Positions 34,710 through 43,759 of a DNA stretch of 64,000 bases are shown piece after piece. The translations under genes were made by a program, and so were the position numbers. The stretch's first letter is position 1; each line of letters starts with the position of its first letter. Source of the DNA: Litorimonas sp039975855 (lineage in GTDB: Bacteria; Pseudomonadota; Alphaproteobacteria; Caulobacterales; Maricaulaceae); NCBI GenBank assembly GCA_039975855.1, contig JBDWGH010000003.1:124001-188000 (forward strand), read 5' to 3'. The notes beneath the pieces are model-generated. The model worked only from the letters and a program-made list of their open reading frames with translations, did not search any database and was not told where the DNA came from.

Positions 34710-36269
34710 ATGAAGACTATGTCGAAAACGCTTATCCCGATATTTGCCGACCAATTGAGTCTTGGGCTTTCCAGCCTGTCTGCGTCAGATCAGGAGGACT
34801 CGATCGTTTTGATGATGGAAGTCGCGCAAGAAGCTGAACATGTGCCGCATCACAGCAAAAAACTTATCTTCCTATTTTCCGCCATGCGGCACTTCGCACA
34901 GGAGCTCCGCGAAACAGGTTGGACCGTTGACTATGTGAAAATGACAGACACCGAGAACGCAGGTGACTTCACAGGAGAGGTGAAGCGCGCATTGGCCCGA
35001 CATGACATCAAACGGATTAGGGTTTGTGAACCTTCGGTCTACCGGGTCTTGGAAATGGTACAGGGGTGGCAAGAGACATTAGATATCCCGGTCTCCATCA
35101 CTTTTGACGATCGTTTTATTGCAACAAAGGAAGAGTTTGCAGATTGGGCGGATGGACGAAAGCAATTCCGTATGGAGTATTTCTACCGAGAGATGCGGCG
35201 GAAAACGGGTTTGCTAATGGTCGGTGATAAGCCCGAGGGTGGTCAATGGAATTTCGATAAGGACAATCGCAAACCGGCGAAATCGGACATGGAGTTTCCG
35301 GAACCGTTACGGTTTCAACCCGACACCATAACTCAGGATGTTATTGAGATGGTCAAGACCCGGTTTGAGACGCGCTTGGGCAATACGGATGGGTTCTTTT
35401 GGGCGGTAACCCGCGATGGTGCATTAGAGGCGCTGGACTATTTTCTGGATCATGGCCTCCCACGCTTTGGTGATTATCAGGACGCGATGATTGGCGGGGA
35501 GAGCTTTCTGTTTCACTCGCTCCTGTCGCCCTATTTGAATGCTGGGCTGTTAGGGCCTTTGGAAATCTGCAAGGCTGTTGAGACCCGCTATTTGGCTGGA
35601 GATGCACCAATCAATGCGGCGGAGGGTTACATTCGCCAGATCATCGGCTGGCGGGAATATGTGCGCGGTATTTATTGGCTGGAAATGCCAGATTACATAT
35701 CTCGCAATCACCTTAACGCCAAAGGCGCGCTGCCAGATTTCTATTGGACGGGCGAGACGGACATGGAGTGTTTGAAGCAAAGCATTGGACAAACACTGGA
35801 ACATGCCTATGCGCATCACATCCAGCGTTTGATGATTACGGGGAATTTTGCGCTCCTTATCGGGGCTGACCCGCACGCGGTCCATGAATGGTATTTGTCC
35901 GTTTACATCGATGCCTTTGAATGGGTCGAATTGCCAAACACGCTGGGCATGAGTCAATTTGGTGATGGTGGTCTGTTGGGGTCAAAACCATATGCATCAT
36001 CGGGGGCTTACATTAACCGGATGAGTGACCATTGTGGGTCCTGCCGTTACAATGTGAAAAAACGCGTGGGCCAAGACGCCTGTCCGTTCAATTCGCTCTA
36101 TTGGCATTTCATGGCACGGAATGAAGATGTGCTGCGCGGTAACAACCGCCTCGCCATGCCTTATCGGAATTTAGAGAAAATGGACGCGGACGTCAGGCAA
36201 GGTTTGATGGAGCAGGCCGATGCGTTTCTGGACGGATTGAGCGAGAGTTCGGCCAAAGCCTATCTTTAA
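34710..36269 (+). CDS. Iron-sulfur bacterial cryptochrome/photolyase (FeS-BCP, PhrB-like)
   Basis: A 519-residue protein of the cryptochrome/photolyase-related FeS-BCP group, which repairs (6-4) photoproducts in studied members. The N-terminal alpha/beta domain has DQL..GLSSL. The FAD-binding helical domain has GGESFLFHSLLSPYLNAG, REYVRGIYWLEMPDY, HHIQRLMITGNFALL and DAFEWVELPNTLGMSQFGDGG. The [4Fe-4S] cysteines are in DMECLKQ, CGSCRYNV and DACPFN. It uses ATG at 34710 or 34719. It is divergent from DUF2256-SDR by 64 bp. Confidence 0.93.
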   Translation: MKTMSKTLIPIFADQLSLGLSSLSASDQEDSIVLMMEVAQEAEHVPHHSKKLIFLFSAMRHFAQELRETGWTVDYVKMTDTENAGDFTGEVKRALARHDIKRIRVCEPSVYRVLEMVQGWQETLDIPVSITFDDRFIATKEEFADWADGRKQFRMEYFYREMRRKTGLLMVGDKPEGGQWNFDKDNRKPAKSDMEFPEPLRFQPDTITQDVIEMVKTRFETRLGNTDGFFWAVTRDGALEALDYFLDHGLPRFGDYQDAMIGGESFLFHSLLSPYLNAGLLGPLEICKAVETRYLAGDAPINAAEGYIRQIIGWREYVRGIYWLEMPDYISRNHLNAKGALPDFYWTGETDMECLKQSIGQTLEHAYAHHIQRLMITGNFALLIGADPHAVHEWYLSVYIDAFEWVELPNTLGMSQFGDGGLLGSKPYASSGAYINRMSDHCGSCRYNVKKRVGQDACPFNSLYWHFMARNEDVLRGNNRLAMPYRNLEKMDADVRQGLMEQADAFLDGLSESSAKAYL

Positions 36270-36976
36270 AACGGACAACGGCTTTCAAACTTTATGGGTT
36301 CGCCGCCTGTTGGATGACGTAGTCCCAATTTCCAAGCATGTAGCAACAGTCGCGGCGCGGCTTCAAATACTTCGTCTTGTGAATAGATCCGATCCCCCAA
36401 AATAGGGTGGCCAATAGCCCAACAATGTACCCGGAGCTGATGACTGCGTCCCGTGATAGGATGAAGCGCCAGACGTGTGCTGGTCGAGCTACGGTCAATG
36501 ACCTCCCAATCTGTTAAGCTTGATTTCCCCCATTCCCAACTCACCATCTGCCTCGGGCGATTTGGCCAATCCGCGAAGAGCGGTAGATTAATCCGTCCAC
36601 TCTCGCCCTCTACGTTTCCCGAGACGCAGGCTAGATAGCTTTTGGACGTATGGCGACGCTCGAATTGCAGCCCCAGATGTCGTTGTGCTGGTTTATTTCG
36701 GGCAAAAACCATTAGGCCAGACGTCGCCATATCTAGTCGGTGCACGAGAAGGCTCTCAGGATACATGTCCTTTAGTCGAGACTGTAAACTATCTGGGAGG
36801 TTTCGTCCCGGCACAGAGAGTAGGCCGGCGGGTTTATCTACGACCAGTAGATCATCGTCCTGATAAATAATTCTCAGCGGGTCCGTCGGGGGCGCGTAGT
36901 CAAATTCCCGCCGATCTGGTAACGGAGGATAGCCTTTCGGGGAGGCCCCGTCAGTCGAGGCGTTCGGCGACGACAT
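36266..36976 (-). CDS. RluA-family pseudouridine synthase
   Basis: A 236-residue pseudouridine synthase without an S4 domain, as in RluA. The catalytic Asp is in LVHRLDMATSGLMVFA near residue 78. YQDDDLLVVDKPAGLLSVPG opens the domain, and RLALHPITGRSHQLRVH is the second family motif. It likely modifies 23S rRNA U746 and tRNA U32, or another rRNA site. ATG at 36976 has GGAGGG 6 nt upstream and overlaps rnd by 26 bp; the longer frame is a readthrough of rnd. Confidence 0.93.
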   Translation of the reverse strand: MSSPNASTDGASPKGYPPLPDRREFDYAPPTDPLRIIYQDDDLLVVDKPAGLLSVPGRNLPDSLQSRLKDMYPESLLVHRLDMATSGLMVFARNKPAQRHLGLQFERRHTSKSYLACVSGNVEGESGRINLPLFADWPNRPRQMVSWEWGKSSLTDWEVIDRSSTSTRLALHPITGRSHQLRVHCWAIGHPILGDRIYSQDEVFEAAPRLLLHAWKLGLRHPTGGEPIKFESRCPF

Positions 36977-38105
36977 TTTCGCCCTCCAGACGTAAAGCGA
37001 TTTTCCCGCGCAACATGTCCAAGGCATCTTGTCCAAAGATCTCGCGACGCCAGCCCTTTAGCGCGGCTATGTCTGCGCGTTCACCAAACGCCGCGAGTTG
37101 TTCGATATCGCGGGCGTTAGCGACCAAACGGGTCGCGATCCCTTCAACTTCTGTTCGCAAGCGAAGCAGCGTTTTCAGCATTTCGATCCGAGGTCCAAGA
37201 GCGGGCGGCATATGCTTAACCTTGGGCGCCGGGGGGGCATAATCAGCTGCGTTATCAATCGCGGCGCCTAGGCTTTCGACGAGACTTGCCGCAGTCGAGG
37301 ATTTTTCAAATCCACGAGGAATGCCCCGCAATTTTGAGAGGGCCTCCAGTGTACGAGGGCGTTGTTGTGCCAGATCATACATTGCGTCGTCTTTTAGGAC
37401 GCGTCGGCGGGGTATATCTTTTTTGATTGCTTGGCGTTCGCGCCAGGCGGCCGCAGCTTTAAGAGCGGCAAGATATTGTTTCTTATTCCCGCGCAATTTG
37501 AGACGTTGCCAAGCTTCTTCCGGTTCGAACGTATAGAGACTTTCATCCATGTGCTGGGACATTTCTTGCATGACCCAAGTTAATCGGCCTTTTTCTTCCA
37601 ACTCGGTTAGAACGCCAGGATATAAATCACGTAAATGGGTGACGTCTGCGAGGGCGTAGGAAAGTTGTTTTTCCGATAACGGACGGCGTGACCAATCGGT
37701 GAAACGTGCCCCTTTGTCGAGATTGATGTCTAGACGCGCTTTCACCAAGGCACCGTAACCCGCACTATCGCCCAAACCGATAGCCATGCCGCCGATCTGC
37801 GTGTCAAAAATTGGGCCCGGAACTGCGTCGCAAATTCGGTAGAATATTTCCATGTCCTGACGGGCCGCATGCAACACCTTCGTGATGCTTTCATCCATTA
37901 GGAGGTCTTTGAGCGGGGTTAGGTCGATGCCATCCGCTAGCGGGTCAATGATTGCCTCTTCTTCGGTGGTTGCGACCTGAACGAGGCACAAAATAGAGAA
38001 GAATGTGCTTTCCCGCATGAACTCCGTATCGATACAGACAAACTCATGCTTGCGCGCCGCGTCGCAATAGGCGCGCAGGGCGTCTGTATCTCGGATGATG
38101 TTCAT
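36951..38105 (-). CDS. rnd: Ribonuclease D
   Basis: A 384-residue 3'-5' exoribonuclease for tRNA maturation. The DEDDy motifs are seen as CIDTEFMRE, LHAARQDMEIF and the final YALADVTHLRDLY with the catalytic Tyr. One HRDC domain follows at about 205-290, and the second helical region after PPAPKV is typical of RNase D. It begins 5 bp after the dienelactone hydrolase-type gene and overlaps the RluA-type gene. Confidence 0.96.
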   Translation of the reverse strand: MNIIRDTDALRAYCDAARKHEFVCIDTEFMRESTFFSILCLVQVATTEEEAIIDPLADGIDLTPLKDLLMDESITKVLHAARQDMEIFYRICDAVPGPIFDTQIGGMAIGLGDSAGYGALVKARLDINLDKGARFTDWSRRPLSEKQLSYALADVTHLRDLYPGVLTELEEKGRLTWVMQEMSQHMDESLYTFEPEEAWQRLKLRGNKKQYLAALKAAAAWRERQAIKKDIPRRRVLKDDAMYDLAQQRPRTLEALSKLRGIPRGFEKSSTAASLVESLGAAIDNAADYAPPAPKVKHMPPALGPRIEMLKTLLRLRTEVEGIATRLVANARDIEQLAAFGERADIAALKGWRREIFGQDALDMLRGKIALRLEGENVVAERLD

Positions 38106-38110
38106 GGAGG

Positions 38111-38851
38111 TTATGCTGCGTCCGTTCCATGTAGCGCAAATTTTTCGGACAACAGGTCCAACATCGCATTGGTTGAACGTCGTTCGGCGAGTTCGTTATA
38201 GACGGTGCCCATTTTCTTGTTGTCGGCTGCCGGGTTTGTGAAACTGTGAACGACGCCGCCATAGGCATGGATTTGCCAATCGCATTTCTTTTCTGCCATC
38301 TCTTCGCCGAAGGCCTTGAGGACGTCGGGAGTCGCCATCGGGTCGTCCCATCCATGACAGACGAGAACGCTGGCTTTACATTTCTTTTTCGGAAGACCTT
38401 CAGGGGCATCCAGTAAGCCATGAAATGAGACTGCCGCGTGAAGGTCCAATCCCGCGCGTGCCATATCCAATGTACAGAGACCGCCGAAACAATAGCCAAT
38501 GGCTGCCATGTGAGTTTCATCAACTTCATCTAGGCTGGCGGCCGCTTTATATCCGGCTTTGAGGCGCTTTAGCAGAGCAGCCCGGTCTTCTTTGAGCGGG
38601 GTCATCATCGCCGCTTTTTCGTCATTGGTTTCTGGCAATGCGCCGTCGCCATAATTATCGAGTGCAAAACCGACGTAACCGAGGGCCGCCATTTGAACGG
38701 CTTTGTCCATCGCAAAGCCGTCTAAGCCGCCCCAAGCGTGATTGACTAAAACGCAAGGCAGTGGGTCAGCGCGGTTATCATCCCATGCCAGATAGCCAAC
38801 GCATGTGGTTTTGCCGTCTTTATACTCTACGGGGCGGGTTTTGATGTTCAT
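38111..38851 (-). CDS. Dienelactone hydrolase-family protein
   Basis: A 246-residue alpha/beta hydrolase. The nucleophile is Cys in AIGYCFGG (near 139), the acid lies in VCHGWDDPMATPD, and the His in YGGVVHSFTNP. The size and motif match dienelactone hydrolases (carboxymethylenebutenolidase) but the family is broad, and no chlorocatechol pathway genes are nearby. It starts the leftward unit with rnd and the RluA-type synthase. Confidence 0.88.
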   Translation of the reverse strand: MNIKTRPVEYKDGKTTCVGYLAWDDNRADPLPCVLVNHAWGGLDGFAMDKAVQMAALGYVGFALDNYGDGALPETNDEKAAMMTPLKEDRAALLKRLKAGYKAAASLDEVDETHMAAIGYCFGGLCTLDMARAGLDLHAAVSFHGLLDAPEGLPKKKCKASVLVCHGWDDPMATPDVLKAFGEEMAEKKCDWQIHAYGGVVHSFTNPAADNKKMGTVYNELAERRSTNAMLDLLSEKFALHGTDAA

Positions 38852-38973
38852 TCCAGGTAACTTTCTAGTCTTAATCGGTGTTCTGCTTACCTGTGCTGTT
38901 TTTCACCCTTGTTTTCAAGCCGCAGATTTGCACTTTGGTGAAAACAGAAGGGGTTCTGACCATTAGAAAGCCT

Positions 38974-39046
38974 ATTCGTGAAAATCTTGAAGTGAATTCA
39001 CGGAATTTCTAAACATGAAGCTGTCCCAATTGGGGCAGCTTTTTTT
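38974..39046 (+). ncRNA. Candidate small RNA ending in an orphan terminator
   Basis: A textbook terminator (10-bp stem AAGCTGTCCC with GGGGCAGCTT at 39018-39041, loop AATT, then seven Ts) points right, but no plus-strand gene lies upstream: the nearest gene begins on the minus strand at 38851. A second hairpin, ATTCGTGAA with TTCACGGAAT and one bulged G (38974-39006), stands just before it. Two hairpins and a U-tail form the usual shape of a small regulatory RNA. The 5' end is not known and the transcript could start anywhere after about 38852. The stem could also be an attenuator in the leader of the LysM gene 58 bp downstream. Confidence 0.5.
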
Positions 39047-39103
39047 AACCAAATATTAGCCATAAGCGACCAGTTTTCAGCCTCATCCTGCATGGAGGCC
39101 GCT

Positions 39104-39736
39104 ATGCGCGCTTTTCTAATACTACCTTTATCCGCTGCTTTATTGAGTGGTTGTCTAACATCCCAAGAAAATCCGAATTACGAGATTTCATCGCAGTATC
39201 AGGGTGATCTCGAAGCGCGCCACCAATATGCGAACGCCGCGCCTATTGCCTCGACCGTGACCACCTATGAGGCCGCTCCTTTAGAGGCCGTTACAGTGCA
39301 AGCAAACACTGTCGAAATGACAACCGCGCCGACGGATTCTCTGTATGGCGTTCGCGAGGTTAGCGGCACACCTGGTTTCATGGCGATGGAAAGTGATCGT
39401 CAGGCTATCGCAATTGAGGCTGCCGCGCAGGCAATGCCTGAAGCTGAAATTGTTACATCTGCCCCTCTCGGAGCAGCGGGAACGCCGATTGCTTATGATT
39501 ACACACGGAACTTGGTTTCAATTGATGCCGTGACCACAGGGCAACAAATCCCTGACACCGTTCGTGTCTTGCCGAGTGCAGGTCAAACCTACACCGTTCA
39601 ACAAGGCGATACGGTTTATAGTCTCTCTCGTAAGACTTGTGTTGGCGTCAATGTGATTCAATCCATGAACGGGTTGAGCGCAGATTACGCTATTAAAATT
39701 GGGCAATCTCTGACTCTTCCGACCTCCGTTTGCTAA
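39104..39736 (+). CDS. LysM-domain lipoprotein
   Basis: A 210-residue lipoprotein. It has a signal peptide with lipobox LLSGC (about 13-17), a long disordered Ala/Thr/Glu-rich middle, and a C-terminal LysM peptidoglycan-binding domain (about 162-208) starting TYTVQQGDTVYSLSRK and ending IKIGQSLTLP. ATG at 39104 has GGAGG 6 nt upstream; the in-frame ATG at 39092 overlaps that site. There is no catalytic domain. It lacks the peptidase part of NlpD and is likely a cell-wall linker. A CtrA-like TTAA-N7-TTAG lies at 39045-39059. Confidence 0.87.
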   Translation: MRAFLILPLSAALLSGCLTSQENPNYEISSQYQGDLEARHQYANAAPIASTVTTYEAAPLEAVTVQANTVEMTTAPTDSLYGVREVSGTPGFMAMESDRQAIAIEAAAQAMPEAEIVTSAPLGAAGTPIAYDYTRNLVSIDAVTTGQQIPDTVRVLPSAGQTYTVQQGDTVYSLSRKTCVGVNVIQSMNGLSADYAIKIGQSLTLPTSVC

Positions 39737-39745
39737 GAATGTTCA

Positions 39746-39768
39746 TTTTCGCATGCTGAATGCGAAAA
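39746..39768. terminator. Dyad between the LysM gene and pyk
   Basis: TTTTCGCAT with ATGCGAAAA forms a 9-bp stem around a 5-nt loop, ten bases after the LysM stop. It is followed by As, not Ts, on the plus strand, so a rho-independent terminator is uncertain. Confidence 0.3.
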
Positions 39769-39828
39769 AAAGTATGATTTCAATGACGTGAACAGCTAAG
39801 GCGGCTCCGACAAAAGGGAGTCGTAAAC

Positions 39829-41241
39829 ATGCGGAATCGCAACGCCAAAATTCTTGCAACACTTGGACCAGCTAGTCGGTCACCAGACACGCTTCGCCTT
39901 TTACATGATGTTGGGGTAGATGCGTTTCGGCTAAACTTCAGTCATGGCTCTCACGAAGATCACGCAGCCTCAGTCAAGGCTATTCGGGACGTTCAAGCGG
40001 AAACCGGTAATCCGATCTGTATCGTAGCGGATATGCAGGGGCCGAAACTGCGTTGCGGCAGTTTTGAAGACGGAAAAATCGAGCTGCAATATGGTGAAAC
40101 GATTGAAATCCGCCAAGGTACAGAACCTGGCAAACCGGGTCTCGTCGTCATGCCGCATCAAGAATTGATGGATGCAATGGTCGAAGGGACCGTGCTAAAA
40201 TTCGACGACGGCAAATTGCAAGTTACTGTTTTGTCTAATGACGGAACAGTGGCGGAAGCGAAGGTTGACGTTCCGGGCGAATTGTCAGAACGCAAAGGCA
40301 TTAACGTCGTCAATACGGTTCTCCCAATGTCAGCAATGACGCCGAAAGACCGCGTGGATATGGCTTTCGCACTCACATTGGACGTCGACTATATTGCGCT
40401 GTCTTTTGTTCAAACATCTCAAGATGTTAGAGATGCACGCAAGATTATTGGCGATAAAGCCGGTATTATTGTAAAAATTGAAAAGCCTTCCGCTGTTGAA
40501 GACCTGGATTCCATATTGATGACAGCTGACGCAGCGATGGTTGCGCGCGGGGATTTGGGTGTTGAGCTGCCGCTTGAAGAAGTGCCGGTTGTCCAACGTC
40601 GCATTATCCGCAAGTGCCGCGCTTTAGGTAAACCCGTTATCGTTGCAACGCATATGCTTGAATCTATGATCGACGCCCCGACCCCAACACGGGCGGAAGC
40701 CTCCGACGTGGCGACGGCCATTTATCAAGGTGCAGATGCTGTGATGTTATCTGCGGAGACCGCTGTTGGGCGTCATCCTGCCACTGCCGTTGCCATTATG
40801 GATCGTATTATTTCGGCAGCAGAGCGCGACCCAATCTTTTGGGAGTATTTTAAATCCATCCAACTGCCTTACGAAGCTACCGCAGAGGACGCTATTTCAG
40901 GAGCTGTACGAGGTATCGCGACGAAACTGAATGCGAAAGCTGTGCTGGGTTACACCCTCACAGGGTCGACAGTGCAGCGTATTAGCCGTGAACGGCCTCC
41001 GTGCCGCATAGTGGGTCTAACGCCGAACATGCGTACGGCGTCTCGTCTGGCGCTAAGCTGGGGGGTTGTGCCTATTGTCACGAAAGACCCTGCAGACTTC
41101 GACGATATGATGGGGAAAGTCTCTGGGCTCGCCAAAGAGCGGATAGGGCTTGAGTCGGGCGATACAGTGATGGTTTCTGCTGGCGTTCCATTCGGCCGTC
41201 CCGGAACGACCAACACGCTTAATATTTCAAAAATCGAATAA
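39829..41241 (+). CDS. pyk: Pyruvate kinase
   Basis: A 470-residue glycolytic enzyme that converts phosphoenolpyruvate and ADP to pyruvate and ATP. It begins RNAKILATLGPASR and FRLNFSHG. The catalytic motif IVKIEKPSAVEDLDSI with Lys, MVARGDLGVELPLEEVP, and ATHMLESMIDAPTPTRAEASDVA are complete. The C-terminal allosteric domain ends GRPGTTNTLNI. The ATG has AAAGGGAG upstream at about 10 nt. It is alone between the LysM gene and a convergent TonB-receptor gene. Confidence 0.98.
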   Translation: MRNRNAKILATLGPASRSPDTLRLLHDVGVDAFRLNFSHGSHEDHAASVKAIRDVQAETGNPICIVADMQGPKLRCGSFEDGKIELQYGETIEIRQGTEPGKPGLVVMPHQELMDAMVEGTVLKFDDGKLQVTVLSNDGTVAEAKVDVPGELSERKGINVVNTVLPMSAMTPKDRVDMAFALTLDVDYIALSFVQTSQDVRDARKIIGDKAGIIVKIEKPSAVEDLDSILMTADAAMVARGDLGVELPLEEVPVVQRRIIRKCRALGKPVIVATHMLESMIDAPTPTRAEASDVATAIYQGADAVMLSAETAVGRHPATAVAIMDRIISAAERDPIFWEYFKSIQLPYEATAEDAISGAVRGIATKLNAKAVLGYTLTGSTVQRISRERPPCRIVGLTPNMRTASRLALSWGVVPIVTKDPADFDDMMGKVSGLAKERIGLESGDTVMVSAGVPFGRPGTTNTLNISKIE

Positions 41242-41269
41242 GAAAAAACCCTCTCCGGTTGGAGAGGGT
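41242..41269 (-). terminator. Terminator of the ZnuD-like gene
   Basis: ACCCTCTCC/GGAGAGGGT with a 4-nt loop (41248-41269), followed on the minus strand by a T run (A run at 41243-41248). It sits between converging stops and may also stop pyk transcription. Confidence 0.85.
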
Positions 41270-41280
41270 CTGAAGTTTGT

Positions 41281-43380
41281 TTAAAGTTTCGCGGTGATTG
41301 AGAACCGGAAATTTCGGCCCGGCTGCGGGACGAGGTCCTTCAAAAAGCTAGAGTGTTGGCGAGCTTCTGAGTCGAAAATATTCAGTACTGAGAAACGCAG
41401 AGCTACATTTTCAGCGCCGGCTGGCGCCTTCCATGTTAGGAACGCGTTAGCGAGATTATAGTCATCTGTCGGGAGCTCGAACGCAGCAAGGTCATTCGCT
41501 TCCGCAACATATTCCCATTCGCCACGGATTTTTAACCGATCTGACTCCGCTTCCAATCCGACGAGCGTTGATAAAGGTGGAATTCGAGGCAAGTTACCAG
41601 AATCGGTCTTTGCCCGAACATATTCAACCAAAGCATCCGCTGAGAGGTCGAAGTTTCCGGCAGACGCAAATTGGGTCTTGCCGGCAACTTCGAACCCGTA
41701 AAACTCTGCATCGTCTGAGACGAATTGAAATACCGGAAGGCCGTCTTCTTCATCCGCCGTTTCCGTTTCAAAAATATAGTCCGAATAGTCCGTGTAGAAG
41801 AGGTTCAGAGTCACATTGTGATTGCCTTCACGGTGACGAATGGCCGCCTCGACTCCGGTTGCAACTTCTTTGTCCAAAGTAGCGTCCCCAAGCTCGAACT
41901 GGTTCGTTGCAAGATGCGGTCCGTTGGAGAAGAGTTCTTCGGTCGTTGGTGCCCGTTCTGTTCGAAAGACTGTGCCGCCAATGCGCACTGCATCTGTTAG
42001 GTGGACGTCGCCGCCTGCGCTGACGCTAAATAGATCAAAGCTTCGATCGTCACCTGTGACGCTGTTTTCTTGATCTGTTCTCTCAAAACGGGCTGCGCCT
42101 TCAAGGTGACCATTGCCAATTTCTACCTCATGAAAGGTGTAAACGCCTAATTGTTGTGTTTGCGTAGGTGGAACAAAAGCCTCTTCGCCGACGGCAGAGA
42201 AGTCGCGTTGACGATATTGAACACCATGCGCGGCGCGCCAATTGCCTCGTTCTGCTTGGATGGCTTCAGCACGGATTTCGTAGCCTTCATTTTCAAAGAC
42301 AGTCCCGACTTCGCCAGGTCCTTCAAATTCCGTATGCTTATAATCTGCGTACCCAGCAAAGATCTGGACCTTTTCAATCGGGCCATCGAATTCCCAACCG
42401 CCGTTCACGTCAATACGAGTTTGGTCGAGTTCGATGAATACACCAGCTTCTTCTTCCTCTTCCTCGTGATCGTGACCTTCTTCTTCGTGGTTTTCATCCT
42501 CGTCATGTTCTTCGTCTTCATGCTCTTCGTCATCATGATCTTCTTCTTCCTCATGGCCATGTCCGCCAGGGATGCCATAGGTCGAATTGAAACTGCTGAT
42601 AGCCACGCCGAAAAAGCCGCGGTCGCCGACATAAGAAACGCCGCCTGAGATGCTAGAGGATTCAGCAAAGCTATTTTCGAGGGTTCGGTTTTCATCGAAA
42701 TCGTCCGGGACTTCTTCCCCTTCTTCTGCGAGCTGTGCGCGGCTTTCGCCTTCAACGGGGATGTTATAATCTTCTGCTCGACGGAATGTTCCGTCCAGAT
42801 GGAAAACGACGTTCCCCGCGCGTTGATCAATCGATGCCGCAACTTCACCGGCGGAGTCGACAGAGCTTGCGCCAATACGGATCGATGCATCAGTTTCGCC
42901 GTCCGGCATATCGCGCGGGATACGGCCATCGATAACGTTGACGATACCGCCCGAGCCTGAGCTACCATAGCGAAGTAGTGCAGCGCCTCTGACAACTTCG
43001 ATACGCTCAGCTTGAGCAGGCTCAACGGCGACAGCATGATCTGGTGAAGCCGATGAGGCATCAATTGACCCGACGCCATTTGTCAGGATCCGGACACGGT
43101 CGCCGCCTTGGCCGCGAATGATCGGCCGAGATGCCCCAGCCCCAAAACTGGTGGAAGACAAACCGGGTTCCAATTTAAGGGTTTCGCCAATCGTGCCAGC
43201 AAGACGGTCTTGTAGATCATCACCGGAGAGAATGGACTGGCCAGTAATGGCTTCGTCAATAGAGCGCTCCAGGGGTGAAGCGGTTACAATGATAACGTCC
43301 TCATCGGCATTGTCTTGAGCGACAGCGATAGATGGAACGAGGAATACGGAGGCCAAAAGGCCAGAGGTGAAACGGGACAT
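41281..43380 (-). CDS. znuD: TonB-dependent receptor, ZnuD-like (zinc uptake)
   Basis: A 699-residue outer-membrane receptor with a signal peptide (about 1-21). The plug domain runs from ERSIDEAITGQSILSG through SSASPDHAVAVEPAQAERIE and VVRGAALLRYGSSGSGGIVN to about 155, followed by a 22-strand barrel ending in aromatic NFRFSITAKL. Between about 270 and 312 is a dense His/Glu/Asp loop (for example HGHEEEEDHDDEEHEDEEHD) that should bind metal outside the cell. The SPDHAVA plug motif and His-rich loop match the ZnuD zinc receptors. The small His-bearing exported protein upstream and a Zur-like palindrome strengthen the call. The His-rich block also creates long false frames on the other strand. 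Confidence 0.9.
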   Translation of the reverse strand: MSRFTSGLLASVFLVPSIAVAQDNADEDVIIVTASPLERSIDEAITGQSILSGDDLQDRLAGTIGETLKLEPGLSSTSFGAGASRPIIRGQGGDRVRILTNGVGSIDASSASPDHAVAVEPAQAERIEVVRGAALLRYGSSGSGGIVNVIDGRIPRDMPDGETDASIRIGASSVDSAGEVAASIDQRAGNVVFHLDGTFRRAEDYNIPVEGESRAQLAEEGEEVPDDFDENRTLENSFAESSSISGGVSYVGDRGFFGVAISSFNSTYGIPGGHGHEEEEDHDDEEHEDEEHDEDENHEEEGHDHEEEEEEAGVFIELDQTRIDVNGGWEFDGPIEKVQIFAGYADYKHTEFEGPGEVGTVFENEGYEIRAEAIQAERGNWRAAHGVQYRQRDFSAVGEEAFVPPTQTQQLGVYTFHEVEIGNGHLEGAARFERTDQENSVTGDDRSFDLFSVSAGGDVHLTDAVRIGGTVFRTERAPTTEELFSNGPHLATNQFELGDATLDKEVATGVEAAIRHREGNHNVTLNLFYTDYSDYIFETETADEEDGLPVFQFVSDDAEFYGFEVAGKTQFASAGNFDLSADALVEYVRAKTDSGNLPRIPPLSTLVGLEAESDRLKIRGEWEYVAEANDLAAFELPTDDYNLANAFLTWKAPAGAENVALRFSVLNIFDSEARQHSSFLKDLVPQPGRNFRFSITAKL

Positions 43381-43455
43381 GGAATACTCTTATGAATCTG
43401 AGACAGGGGATAGCCGTCACGACGGGTCGTGCGGATATTGAAGGGAAATCAGATT

Positions 43456-43752
43456 TTAAAGAGGTGGCCCTCGGGGAGGCGGCGCCCGGCTATCAAAGCT
43501 ACGAAAAGCTCGGTCTGTCGGCACGGCGATATTCGATGTACGTGTTGGCTGTGTAATAGGTGCGGGATTAGGAGGTGGAGGTGTCAGAACGGTCTGTTCA
43601 GCGGCAATCACCGCAACCTCACAGGCCACGCCCTCATGCGAATGATCAATATTGCCATTTGATGCGGCATGCGCCTGAGAGAAGCTTTGAACCGTAAAGA
43701 ACAAAGCTGCCATCAGGACCATAAAGGTCTTTATGAGCGGGTTTCGCATCAT
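43456..43752 (-). CDS. Small exported His-bearing protein of the zinc operon
   Basis: A 98-residue protein with signal peptide (about 7-29, likely cut after AHA), then a short IDHSHEGVACEV segment with two His and a Cys, and a Pro-rich tail ending APPPRGPPL. There is no known domain; it resembles short proteins found upstream of ZnuD-type or other metal receptors. Its start is 75 bp upstream of the receptor ATG on the same strand and 8 bp from the Zur-like box, so it is the first gene of the operon. A periplasmic metal-handling role is inferred. Confidence 0.65.
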   Translation of the reverse strand: MMRNPLIKTFMVLMAALFFTVQSFSQAHAASNGNIDHSHEGVACEVAVIAAEQTVLTPPPPNPAPITQPTRTSNIAVPTDRAFRSFDSRAPPPRGPPL

Positions 43753-43759
43753 CAGGCGC

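Noticed and set aside
42151..42648. 165-codon plus-strand frame inside the receptor gene
   Set aside because: A shadow of the His/Glu/Asp-rich coding block, giving long runs of Phe, Val and Ile in the antisense frame.
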